Below, piece after piece: positions 1 to 7,560 of a DNA stretch of 64,000 bases. The stretch lies in NCBI RefSeq assembly GCF_036237275.1, contig NZ_CP108352.1, positions 3,844,001 to 3,908,000 on the forward strand. Reading direction: 5' to 3'. The notes under the pieces were generated by a model, which was not told the origin of the DNA, searched no databases, and saw nothing but the letters and a program-made list of their open reading frames with translations. The stretch is from Streptomyces sp. NBC_01353 (GTDB taxonomy: Bacteria > Actinomycetota > Actinomycetes > Streptomycetales > Streptomycetaceae). Positions within the stretch are counted from its first letter, which is position 1; each line of letters opens with the position of its first letter. The position numbers and the translations under genes were made by a program.

Positions 1-511
1 CGACGTCATGCCGGCGACACTCGGCTCGGCACTGGAGCGGGTGGACGGTCTCGCGGGGGCGGTGCTCGACTCCTCGCCCGCCAAGGCCGGCGACGTACTG
101 ATCATCATCTCGCTCTCCGGCCGCAACGCCCTGCCGGTCGAGATGGCGATGAACGCGCGCGCGCTGGGTCTGACGGTGATCGGTGTCACCTCGCTGGCGT
201 ACGCGACGGAGACGAAGTCCCGGCATGTCTCGGGGACGTATCTGAAGGACCACTGCGACATCGTCCTCGACTCGCACATCGCCATCGGCGACGCCGAGCT
301 CACCCACGAGGCCATCGAGGCCCCCTTCGCGCCCGCCTCGACGGTGGTCACGAGCGCCCTGATGCAGGCCACGATGGCCGCGGCGGCCGAGGAGCTGGTC
401 CGCCTGGGCATCGAGCCGCCGCTGCTGCGCTCGGGGAACGTGGACGGTGGCCACGAGTGGAACGGCCGGGTGATGACGGAGTACCGCGACCGGATCTTCT
501 TCCGGCACTAG
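1..511 (+). CDS. SIS-domain sugar-phosphate isomerase/binding protein, 5' end outside window
   Basis: The reading frame is open from the left edge, so the N-terminus is missing; about 169 residues remain of a family usually near 250 residues (UPF0309-type). The visible part holds the core of a SIS fold: strands and loop around IIISLSGRNALPVEMAMNA, where the Ser-Gly-Arg-Asn loop would bind a sugar phosphate, followed by GVTSLAYA and a C-terminal helical tail ending DRIFFRH. SIS proteins bind or isomerise phosphosugars in the cytoplasm; the substrate here cannot be read from sequence. The stop codon overlaps the stop of the convergent DUF2470 gene by four bases, so there is no room for a terminator between them. 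In streptomycetes I recall this gene next to dmdR1, which would lie to the left of the window. Confidence 0.85.
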   Translation, partial: DVMPATLGSALERVDGLAGAVLDSSPAKAGDVLIIISLSGRNALPVEMAMNARALGLTVIGVTSLAYATETKSRHVSGTYLKDHCDIVLDSHIAIGDAELTHEAIEAPFAPASTVVTSALMQATMAAAAEELVRLGIEPPLLRSGNVDGGHEWNGRVMTEYRDRIFFRH

Positions 512-1248
512 GAGCCCGCCCCGTCGCGGTCGGCCCGCTTGCCGGAGGGCGCGGCCACGGCGCGGCGCAGGAGGAGTTCCACCTGTCGGCCGACCTCGTC
601 CACGTCCTTCACCGGAGTCCTGAACGCGATCCGGAGATCGGCGCTGCCGTGGGCGTACTCGCATCGGAGGGTGATCCCGTGGCGGTCCAGCGCGAGGGGT
701 GCGACGCGGGCGGCTCCGTGCGGGAGCTCCGGGCCGGCCAGCCGGGCCAGTCGGTCGACCACGTCCCGATGGCCCTCCTCCAGGTGGGTGAGCATCGCGG
801 CCTCGGTCACCGCCAGCACGTCCGGAGCGGCACGCTCCAGGTCGTCCGGGCCGACGTGCTCGACGAGCGCGCCCCGCTGGATGCTCGCCCGCGCCACATC
901 GAGCCGGAGCACGAGCACGCCGGGTGAGGCCTGCAGCGGCGACGGCGTGAGCCGCCCCGCGAGAGTGACACGCGCCCTGACGCGGTCGCGGACGGCGATC
1001 GGGGCGATGTCCGTGAACTCCAACAGCGCGGAGAGCATTCCGCGGGGAGCGCACGCGACCTCGGCCGCCAGCGGGCTGTCCGCCGGGGCGTGCAGCGCCA
1101 GCCGGCCCGCGTCGTCCACGTCGTGCATCGCCACCAGGTCGTAGCTGTTGCCGTCCGTCGTCAGACTCAGGGAGCCTGCGGCGGCGATGACGGAGCGGAT
1201 CCGCTCGGCGTCGGTCGGCCCGCTACGGCGCGCCTTGGCGAAGGTCAT
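508..1248 (-). CDS. DUF2470-domain protein, iron-regulated, HugZ-like
   Basis: A 246-residue protein. Residues 1-150 resemble the split-barrel flavin-binding fold of pyridoxamine-phosphate-oxidase-like proteins, and residues about 155-240 match the DUF2470 domain, with the segment LTHLEEGHRDVVDRLAR near its start. This two-part architecture is that of HugZ-type heme-degrading or heme-binding proteins, so a role in heme-iron handling is a reasonable inference but is not proven by any single catalytic residue seen here. ATG at 1248 is chosen because TAAGGAG lies directly upstream (1254-1260). That ribosome-binding site overlaps a 22-bp iron box (1259-1280), which argues for repression by an IdeR/DmdR1-type regulator when iron is plentiful. 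Confidence 0.85.
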   Translation of the reverse strand: MTFAKARRSGPTDAERIRSVIAAAGSLSLTTDGNSYDLVAMHDVDDAGRLALHAPADSPLAAEVACAPRGMLSALLEFTDIAPIAVRDRVRARVTLAGRLTPSPLQASPGVLVLRLDVARASIQRGALVEHVGPDDLERAAPDVLAVTEAAMLTHLEEGHRDVVDRLARLAGPELPHGAARVAPLALDRHGITLRCEYAHGSADLRIAFRTPVKDVDEVGRQVELLLRRAVAAPSGKRADRDGAGS

Positions 1249-1258
1249 CAGAACTCCT

Positions 1259-1280
1259 TAGGTTAGGCTTGCCTAACCTA
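1259..1280. promoter_or_regulatory. Iron box (IdeR/DmdR1-type operator)
   Basis: Two perfect 10-bp inverted arms, TAGGTTAGGC and GCCTAACCTA, separated by TT. This matches the known actinobacterial iron-box pattern of TTAGGTTAGGCTnnCCTAA type. It lies 10 bp upstream of the DUF2470 gene and overlaps its ribosome-binding site, so bound repressor would block the early transcribed region. Confidence 0.92.
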
Positions 1281-1401
1281 GCAGCCCGCGGGGTGCCGGT
1301 GAACCCCCTCCGAACGAGAGCGGCCCCGCACATGGGCGGCCCCGCACCCATGGCGTGGGTGCGGGGCCGCTGTCGTGCCGCCTGCGCGTGGGGTCGACCG
1401 G

Positions 1402-3717
1402 TCAGCTTCCGGTGGCCCGGCGTCGGCGCTTGAACCACACCAGCGCCGCGCCGGCTGCCGCGAGGGCCGCGGCGATACCGGCGATGAGACCGATCGGCGT
1501 GTCGGAACCGGTGTCGGCGAGATCGCCTTCGGGGTCCCTGCCGGGCGGGGTGGTGTTGTCGTCACCACCCGACGGAGGGGTGGACGGCGCGGGTGTCGAC
1601 GGGGCGTCGGTCGGCTTGTCCGTCGGCTTGCCCGTCGGAGTGGGATCCGGAGTCGGATCGCCGCCACCGGTGGACTTGCCGGCGGTGTTCCCACCGAGCA
1701 TCACGTAGCCCTCCTTGTCCGCGTCGTCGGTCATCTGCCCGACGGCGAACTGCGTGGTGCGGGGCTTGTAGCGGTGCTCGGTACGGAAGCTCACCGGGTT
1801 CATGTTGCGCTTGGGCTGCTTGGAGAAGTCGACTCCGCCGACGCTGTAGGTGTACGGACCGCCGCCGGCGTCGTGCTCCCAGCTCGCCTCACCGTCGCGC
1901 AGCGACTTCAGGTACGCCTGGTAGGTCTTCTCCCGCGTCCAGTCCTTGTTGTCGCCGCGCAGCGGCCACCGGCTCACATCGTTGCTGTTGATGACGTTGT
2001 GGTAGTCGGTGGGAGCCTGGGCGTCCTGCTGACGGATGAACTCGGCGGCGACGCGGGCGGTGTAGACACGGCGCAGGTCGGCGTAGCGCGGGTCTTCGTT
2101 CACCCGCTTCTCGACCTCAGGCGTGATCAGCGTGTTGACCTGCCGCTCGGCCCACTTCTTCTCGGCCTCGTCGAAGTCGCAGAGGTACGAGCCCGGAGGA
2201 ACGTTGTTGATCTTCAGGTACTGCGACTTGACCGCGAGCGGCGTGTCGAGGATGTGGATGCCGCCGTCCTCCTCGCGCACCACGGCGGTCTTCGGCTCGA
2301 TCCAGTTGCGGACCTGGAACCAGCACGGCACGCCCTGGGAGTTGCGCGGCATCGACTTCCAGAACCGGTCCGCCTCGGGCCGCTTCTTGGGGTTCATGGC
2401 GTCGGCGAAGTCGCGCTTCATCTCCAGGTCGGCCTCGAGCAGGACCCGGCCGGCGTCGGTCTTGCCGAACGTGGAGTCCATGATCAGGTCGGGCTGGTCC
2501 GGATTGAGATTGACCCAGAACTTCTCCGGGGTCAGGGCGAGCCAGGTGAAGAACGAGTCCGAGATGAGCTGCGCCTTCTCCTGTCCGCCCCAGCCGGCCG
2601 CGTACTCGTCGGCGACCTGCTTGGCGGCGAACGCGTAGTTCAGGCCCTCGCCCTTGACGGGCTTGCCGATGAAGCGCAGGTCCAGGGTGGAGAAGTCGAT
2701 GCCGCCGGGGCCCTTGGGCATCCGGCCCTGGGGGTCGTTCGCCCTGATCCGGTCGAGCTGTTCCTTGAGGGTCTGCGGGGTGGGCGGCGACTGCTTGATG
2801 AGGTTGTTGCCGCCACCACGGGAGCCGGTGTTCTTCCCCGCGCCGTTGGACATGAACTGGTCGTTGCGCCGGTAGGGGCCGTTCTCCGTGCCCTTGGGCG
2901 CCTGCGGCTTGTGGTCGGAGTGGAAGTTGTACGACCGCACGCGCTCACGGCCCAGCGCGTCCTTGCCCGCGGACTCCTTCATCTCCTTCATGAAGGTGCG
3001 GGCTTCGCCCTGCTGCTTCTCGCCGAAGACGAAGGTGTACTTGTACGAGCTCCAGCCCTTGTGGCGGGCCCATGCCTTGTCGGCGCGCGTCTGGGATCCG
3101 TCCGGCTTGCCGTTGGACTTCATCTCCACGATCTCGCGGGTCTTCTTGTTGTAGGCGTCCAGCACCCGCTTGTGACGCTCGCCGGTCTCGGGATCGGTGA
3201 AGTACACCTCCTTCTGGCAGATCCAGTCGGGGCCGGTCAGGCCCATGTCCTTGACGACCTTCTTCTCGAACGCTTCCCCGCGCGGGTCGTTGCCCTGGTT
3301 GGGGATGTACTGCTTGGTCAGGTACTCGTCGAAGTTCTTCCACCGCTTCTGGGCGTTGAACCGGGCGTAGATGCGGCGCGGGTCGTCGTGCCCGTACTGC
3401 TTGTAGTCCGTCCCGGCGTCGTCCAGCTGCTTCTGGGTGGGGTTGAGCCCGTCGAACTCCATGCCGGGGTTCACGTACTCGTACTGGTCCCACAGGTCCT
3501 TCACCCGAGAGGCGTCACCGCCTGGAAGGCCCTTCGTGGGCGTGCCCTTGAGTCCGAACAGCTCGTCACAGCGCTTGCCGGGCTTGAGCGGCGGCGGCGC
3601 GGCCTCGGCGCTGTCGACCGAGGGAAGGCCCGCCAAGGCCAGGACGGACGCACAGGCCAGGGCGAGGATGCCGCGGCCCCAGGCGAGCCGTCGCGGCCGA
3701 TGTGTTAAATGGTTCAC
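1402..3717 (-). CDS. LAxTG wall-anchored surface protein with PD-(D/E)XK nuclease-like motif
   Basis: A 771-residue secreted protein. GTG at 3717 is preferred over upstream ATGs because AGGAGA lies 8 bases before it and the protein then begins with a clean signal peptide (basic HRPRR, hydrophobic core, cleavage near AEA-APPP, residue 40). The C-terminus has a Thr/Pro-rich linker, then LADTG, a hydrophobic helix and RRRR, which is the sorting signal of class E sortases, so the protein should be covalently attached to the wall. Residues about 145-225 contain FEKKV, then VLDAYNKKTREIVEMKSNGK and a Q-containing helix. The spacing of E151, D187 and E198-x-K200 fits a restriction-endonuclease-like (Tox-REase) fold. 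The remaining 500 residues I do not recognise. The gene is divergent from the hypothetical at 3865. Confidence 0.85.
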   Translation of the reverse strand: MNHLTHRPRRLAWGRGILALACASVLALAGLPSVDSAEAAPPPLKPGKRCDELFGLKGTPTKGLPGGDASRVKDLWDQYEYVNPGMEFDGLNPTQKQLDDAGTDYKQYGHDDPRRIYARFNAQKRWKNFDEYLTKQYIPNQGNDPRGEAFEKKVVKDMGLTGPDWICQKEVYFTDPETGERHKRVLDAYNKKTREIVEMKSNGKPDGSQTRADKAWARHKGWSSYKYTFVFGEKQQGEARTFMKEMKESAGKDALGRERVRSYNFHSDHKPQAPKGTENGPYRRNDQFMSNGAGKNTGSRGGGNNLIKQSPPTPQTLKEQLDRIRANDPQGRMPKGPGGIDFSTLDLRFIGKPVKGEGLNYAFAAKQVADEYAAGWGGQEKAQLISDSFFTWLALTPEKFWVNLNPDQPDLIMDSTFGKTDAGRVLLEADLEMKRDFADAMNPKKRPEADRFWKSMPRNSQGVPCWFQVRNWIEPKTAVVREEDGGIHILDTPLAVKSQYLKINNVPPGSYLCDFDEAEKKWAERQVNTLITPEVEKRVNEDPRYADLRRVYTARVAAEFIRQQDAQAPTDYHNVINSNDVSRWPLRGDNKDWTREKTYQAYLKSLRDGEASWEHDAGGGPYTYSVGGVDFSKQPKRNMNPVSFRTEHRYKPRTTQFAVGQMTDDADKEGYVMLGGNTAGKSTGGGDPTPDPTPTGKPTDKPTDAPSTPAPSTPPSGGDDNTTPPGRDPEGDLADTGSDTPIGLIAGIAAALAAAGAALVWFKRRRRATGS

Positions 3718-3864
3718 GTCGAGTTCTCCTGGGGGGGCCCAGGATGGATTGGCCGGGTCAGTGGCCCCCGTTGGTCGTTGACACCGGCTGAGGCAGCCTA
3801 GGCCCCAACTCGCCCCGGACAGAGGGAGATTGAGTCGAGTGTTTGTGGCGCTACGGTGACGACC

Positions 3865-4593
3865 ATGACGGAGAACAGCTTTTGGACGTGCCCGCCGCAG
3901 GCACGGGTGCGGGGGTCGGGGAACTACACGGTCACGGTCGTGCTGCCGCCGTATCCGGACCACTCTTGGGAATGGCCGCCCAATGACCCGGAGCGGGCAC
4001 GGGAGTTCGCCTCGTCGTTCGGGACGATCGATCAGGTGCTGGAGTATCACGGGGAACGCAACATCAGCGACGGCTTCTCGCTCCAGACCCGCGACGATCT
4101 GGAGTGGATCCAGGTCGGGGTGTGGGGGAACGTGATCGGCATCTCGGATCCCGCTCTGGCGGACGACGGAAACTCGTGGCCGGTACTGGAGCAGGTCAAG
4201 GACCTGGCGGAACGGTTCCCCGGTGCGAAGATCGTCGGTGGGGCGTCAGTGGACCGCGGGGAGACCCATGAGGAGGCCGCATGGGTGGTTCCGGGCTTCG
4301 AGCTCGTCCACTCCGAGGGCTGGCCCTGCGAGGACGAGCCGTCGCTGTGGACGCTGGACGGCGACCCTCGGGCCGTTCTGGACGCCTGCGGGGTGACGGC
4401 GCAGACGGCGAAGGACGCCGATGTCGCGTACGACCCGGACAATCCCACCTCGACCTATTGGGGCGGGCTCGGGGAGCTGATCCTCGGACCCCATCGCCCG
4501 TGGCGTCGGCGGAAGGTGAGGACGTCGGTGTTCCGCGTACGACACACCCATGCCGCGACGGATCTGATGGAAGAGAACTGGATCCAGGACTGA
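3865..4593 (+). CDS. Hypothetical cytoplasmic protein, 242 aa, likely leaderless
   Basis: No recognised domain. The protein is acidic and tryptophan-rich (several WEW, WGN and YWGG segments), without signal peptide or membrane helix. A GTG in frame at 3856 could also start it, but a promoter-like pair TTGAGT (3830-3835) and TACGGT (3852-3857) with a 16-bp spacer places the transcript start at about 3864. That would make ATG 3865 the first codon of a leaderless message, since no ribosome-binding site is present. It is divergently transcribed from the wall-anchored nuclease-like protein. An immunity role is conceivable from that position, but nothing in the sequence demonstrates it. Confidence 0.75.
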   Translation: MTENSFWTCPPQARVRGSGNYTVTVVLPPYPDHSWEWPPNDPERAREFASSFGTIDQVLEYHGERNISDGFSLQTRDDLEWIQVGVWGNVIGISDPALADDGNSWPVLEQVKDLAERFPGAKIVGGASVDRGETHEEAAWVVPGFELVHSEGWPCEDEPSLWTLDGDPRAVLDACGVTAQTAKDADVAYDPDNPTSTYWGGLGELILGPHRPWRRRKVRTSVFRVRHTHAATDLMEENWIQD

Positions 4594-4630
4594 GCGGTGG
4601 GCCGGCCTCTGCCGCGGGCACGTGAGTGGG

Positions 4631-5125
4631 TCACGCCTGGGCCCGTGTCCGATGCCGCTTCGCGTACGACCACGTCACCCCGGTCATCAGGGCCGGGATG
4701 GCGAACAGCGGGGCGAAGACGAACCACCAGACGGTCTGTGCCGTACCGCTCGACATGTACGTCTGGCTCTCGACGGTGAACGCGACCACGAGCTGCCACA
4801 GCGCCACCAGGACCAGGACGACCGAGGCGGTCCAGGACACCGCGGCGAGGGTTCGGGGAGACATCGGCCGCCACCGGTCGCCGACGAGCAGCAGCGGGAA
4901 CAGCGCGGCCACCTCGGCGAGGACGGAGAGGCCTACGACGTACGCGATCCCCCACCCCGGGATGTCGAAGACGTCCCGCAACACCTGGTCGCTGTAGCCC
5001 ACGTAGACCCCGGACGCCATGGCGATGCGCCACAGGCCGGACGGAAGGGCGCACAGCGCGATGGCGTGGGCGGCGCGTCGGGCCCATACGGGGGCGGGGG
5101 CGGTGAGAGGTGCGGTCGTCGTCAT
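4631..5125 (-). CDS. Small four-helix membrane protein
   Basis: A 164-residue protein with four predicted hydrophobic segments (around residues 18-40, 55-80, 92-118 and 130-152) and a short basic C-terminus (KRHRTRAQA). I do not recognise the family. It is transcribed in the same direction as the histidine-kinase remnant and the PAS-GAF gene to its right. The 118-base gap before the remnant holds nothing else I can identify. Confidence 0.8.
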   Translation of the reverse strand: MTTTAPLTAPAPVWARRAAHAIALCALPSGLWRIAMASGVYVGYSDQVLRDVFDIPGWGIAYVVGLSVLAEVAALFPLLLVGDRWRPMSPRTLAAVSWTASVVLVLVALWQLVVAFTVESQTYMSSGTAQTVWWFVFAPLFAIPALMTGVTWSYAKRHRTRAQA

Positions 5126-5243
5126 GACGTCCAGGCTGGTCGGCGGACGCCCGCCGCACTTCGTCCGCTACGGCGAACCGTCTCCGCCATGTGGGGGAGA
5201 CGGGCTCATCACCGGTGTCCACCGCAGAGGGCGCTGTGGAGCA

Positions 5244-5735
5244 CTAGCCGTGCGCCCCGAACCGCACCCGTACCGTCAGGCCTCCGCCCTCCCTGTTCGG
5301 GAACGCCTCCGTCGTGGCGTCGTGGGCGCGGGCGATCGAGTCGACGATCGAGAGACCCAGGCCCGCGCCCTCGTCGGGGGCCTGGGTACGGGCCGTCAGC
5401 CGGCGGAAGGGTTCGAAGAGGAGCGGGACCGTGTCGGGCGGGACCTCGGGGCCGGTGTTCGTCACCTCGATGCCTTCCGGACCCGTACGGACCTCCACGC
5501 GGCCGTCGGGGACGTTGTGGCGGACGCCGTTCACCACCAGGTTGTGGACCAGCCGGTCCAGCAGCACCGCGTCGCCGTCGACCGTCAGCGGCCGGGCCCG
5601 TACCGTGACCGTCACCCCGCGCTCCGCCGCCTCGGCCGCCAGCGCGTCCACCGCCTCGCGGGCCACCTCGTGCACCGCCACCGGCCGCCGCACGTCTCGT
5701 ACGCCGACAGCGGGCCGACCGGGGTTGATGAGGTG
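5244..5735 (-). pseudogene. Sensor histidine kinase remnant (ATPase domain only)
   Basis: About 150-160 residues matching the C-terminal HATPase domain of a two-component sensor kinase: N-box NLVVNGVRHN, G1-like VTNTGPEVPPD, F-box FEPFRRL and G2-box GAGLGLSIVDSIARAH. The sensor, HAMP and HisKA phospho-acceptor regions are absent, and no partner response regulator lies beside it. The frame can be followed upstream to about 5735, where it runs into the end of the PAS-GAF gene. The first start codon with any support is GTG 5693. This looks like a 5'-deleted kinase gene. The alternative is a stand-alone ATPase protein, which I consider less likely because the homology begins mid-domain, just after the gene boundary. 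Confidence 0.6.
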
Positions 5736-5742
5736 AGAGGGG

Positions 5743-7080
5743 TCAGGACGGACCCGCGCACACGGCCGCCAGGTCCAGCGAGGCCGCGACCCGGACCGCG
5801 ACCGCCTCCGCGAACACCGCGTCCGGCCGCTCGAAGGACGTACGGGACGCGGCCCGGAGGAACGTGACCGCCCCCACCGTCCGGCCCCGGCTGCGCAGCG
5901 GCAGGCAGAGCGCGTGGACGGCGTCGCGCGGCCAGAGGCGCCCGGTCGCCCAGTCCTCGGCGGCCTGGGAGCCGGCGGCGGCGGTCGCGGACGCCCGCAC
6001 CGGGCCCGTACGGGAGAGGGCCTGGAGGACCGGGTGGCCCGACGAGTAGCGCAGCGGGATGCCCCCGCCCGCGACCGGAACCACCGGCCCCGGCTCGCCG
6101 GCCGGTGTCGTCGCCACCCGCACGAGCCGCCGCTCCCCCGCCTCGATGTCGACCAGGGCGTGATCGGCGAAGCCCGCGAGGGCGAAGTCGAGGAGGACCG
6201 TCGCCGCCTCCCTCGGGTCCTCGCACTCGGCGGCGACCACGCCCGCCCGGTGCAGCTGGCTGTACCGGAACCGCAGCCGGTCCGCCTCCTGCTCGGCCAG
6301 CCGCTCCTCGGTGACGTCCTGGAACAGCCACCCCACGCCCAGTGGCACCGGCTCCTCGGCGAGCGGCGACGCCAGCCGCACGAACCCGCTGCGCCAGCAC
6401 CGGCGCCGCTCGCCGTCCGCCGTCCTCAATGTCACCCACACCTCGGCGGGAGCCTTCGGCGCGCCCTCCGCGAGCACGTGCTCAAGGGCGGACTCCAGCT
6501 CCTCCAGGCCCTGCGCGACGACCTCCCCGAGCGGCCGTCCGAGCAGGGTGGTCCGCCCGGCGCCCATCGCCCGGGCCGCGTACCCGTTGACGACGGCCGG
6601 GCGCAGGTCCACGTCGACGAGGACGACGCCCCAGGACGCATCCTCGAAGAGCGCCTCGCTCAGCGCGATCGAACGCTCCAGGTCGATCTGGGTGTGCACC
6701 TCGCTGAACGCGCAGTACACCCCGGCGCCCTTGCCGTCCGCGCCGCGCACCCCGGCGGACTGCGTCCGCACGAGAACGCGGCCGCCGTCCTTCCGTACCA
6801 GCGCGAACTCGTGCACCAGCCGGCCCGGCGCGTCCATCGCGGCCATCAGGCGCGCGAGCGCCTCGGCGGCGTCGGCGGGCCGCGCCGCCCACCCCTCGAA
6901 CCCCCGCCGCCCGACAGCCTCCCCGGCCGACCAGCCGAGGATCCGCTCGGCCTCCTTGTTCCAGTGCGTGACGGTCCCGTCGGCGTCGAAGGCACAGAGC
7001 GCCGCGTCCATCCCGTCGAGGAGCGCGGCGAGCAGATCAGCCCCCGGCACAGACGTGGTCCCACCCCTGGCAGCACTCAT
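5743..7080 (-). CDS. PAS-PAS-GAF sensor protein without output domain
   Basis: A 445-residue soluble protein. Residues about 15-135 form a first PAS domain (ALCAFDADGTVTHWNKEAER, a typical PAS start). Residues 140-265 form a second, ending in a PAC-like segment (GWLFQDVTEERLAEQEADR), and residues 285-440 form a GAF domain with an FLRAASRTSFERPDAVFAEAVAVRVA ending. Such proteins in streptomycetes usually carry a SpoIIE phosphatase or kinase after the GAF domain. Here the protein stops instead, and the histidine-kinase fragment downstream is in another frame. It may therefore be a truncated sensor, or a sensor that acts through a partner. ATG 7080 is preceded by AGGGGG. Confidence 0.85.
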   Translation of the reverse strand: MSAARGGTTSVPGADLLAALLDGMDAALCAFDADGTVTHWNKEAERILGWSAGEAVGRRGFEGWAARPADAAEALARLMAAMDAPGRLVHEFALVRKDGGRVLVRTQSAGVRGADGKGAGVYCAFSEVHTQIDLERSIALSEALFEDASWGVVLVDVDLRPAVVNGYAARAMGAGRTTLLGRPLGEVVAQGLEELESALEHVLAEGAPKAPAEVWVTLRTADGERRRCWRSGFVRLASPLAEEPVPLGVGWLFQDVTEERLAEQEADRLRFRYSQLHRAGVVAAECEDPREAATVLLDFALAGFADHALVDIEAGERRLVRVATTPAGEPGPVVPVAGGGIPLRYSSGHPVLQALSRTGPVRASATAAAGSQAAEDWATGRLWPRDAVHALCLPLRSRGRTVGAVTFLRAASRTSFERPDAVFAEAVAVRVAASLDLAAVCAGPS

Positions 7081-7229
7081 CCCGGCACCCCCTGCAGGAC
7101 GGTGTACGCGCGTGCATCCGCACGCCTCCGATCATTCAACTCGAACGTGACGCAGAACACACCCGGTTCAATGAAAACGTTGCGTCCCGGAAACGAACCG
7201 GCCCGATGCCCGGCCGTCGGATAAATCGC

Positions 7230-7258
7230 TTGAGCCTTCGCCGCGAGCTTCCTACTGT
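7230..7258 (+). promoter_or_regulatory. Housekeeping-type promoter of the leader RNA
   Basis: TTGAGC (7230-7235) and TACTGT (7253-7258) are separated by exactly 17 bp, a good match to HrdB-type promoters. Transcription would start at about 7264, only some 30 bases before the 12-codon ORF. Confidence 0.6.
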
Positions 7259-7263
7259 GGAGG

Positions 7264-7467
7264 CACACGCTGAAAGGAGGTGATCCGAGAACATGGTTTC
7301 TTTTCGGATTCGTGAGGTGACTGCGGGCTAACGGCCTGCCGTCGCACTCTGTGCACCTCGGCAGGTCACCTGCCGAAAACCACGCAGTCACCCGACCCGT
7401 GGGCCGCCGGTGAGTCCGGCCGGCTCCCGTCCGAACTCGAGCGGACGGGACCAAGGCCCACGGGTCG
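7264..7467 (+). ncRNA. Structured leader RNA upstream of the DUF3995-ECF sigma operon
   Basis: The 480 bases between the PAS-GAF gene and the DUF3995 gene are dense with inverted repeats. These are: 10-bp perfect arms at 7316-7325 and 7383-7392; CCTGCCG at 7335-7341 and again at 7369-7375, both able to pair with CGGCAGG at 7359-7365; a 13-bp perfect outer stem at 7393-7405 with 7455-7467; and, inside it, hairpins 7406-7410/7416-7420 and 7425-7433/7442-7450. The last group folds as a three-way junction. The paired alternatives within 7335-7375 are mutually exclusive, as in attenuators. No U-tract follows. Function is inferred, not known; it could be an independent small RNA or a cis-acting leader. 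Confidence 0.6.
7293..7331 (+). CDS. 12-codon upstream ORF with extended ribosome-binding site
   Basis: ATG at 7293 opens MVSFRIREVTAG followed by TAA. Six bases upstream ends GAAAGGAGGTGATCC (7272-7286), a 15-base perfect complement of the 3' end of 16S rRNA, far longer than a normal Shine-Dalgarno sequence. Six of the codons end in T (GTT, TCT, TTT, ATT, CGT, ACT), which is unusual for a Streptomyces-type genome and suggests the RNA sequence itself is selected. The last codons lie inside the 10-bp stem 7316-7325/7383-7392, so ribosome progress would open it. Confidence 0.55.
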   Translation: MVSFRIREVTAG

Positions 7468-7560
7468 TCTGCGTTTGCGGTGTGACGCAGGGCACAGGGA
7501 ACGTCTGCCCTCCACGCGCCCTCCTCTGGGTGTCGGATGTCGTTACGGAGGGGGACTGTC

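Noticed and set aside
1375-3708. Long open frame of about 777 codons on the plus strand, antisense to the wall-anchored protein
   Set aside because: Typical of antisense frames in high-GC DNA. Low-complexity Val/Gly/Leu/Arg translation, no domain or start context, and the minus-strand gene has signal peptide and sorting signal.
3865-4593. Immunity protein for the wall-anchored nuclease-like protein
   Set aside because: Adjacent but divergent, and no immunity-family motif could be recognised, so only the hypothetical call is given.
7272-7286. Match to the 16S rRNA 3' end as a possible rRNA gene fragment or antisense RNA
   Set aside because: Only 15 bases match, no flanking rRNA sequence, and an ATG follows at a ribosome-binding-site-like distance, so an extended ribosome-binding site is the simpler reading.
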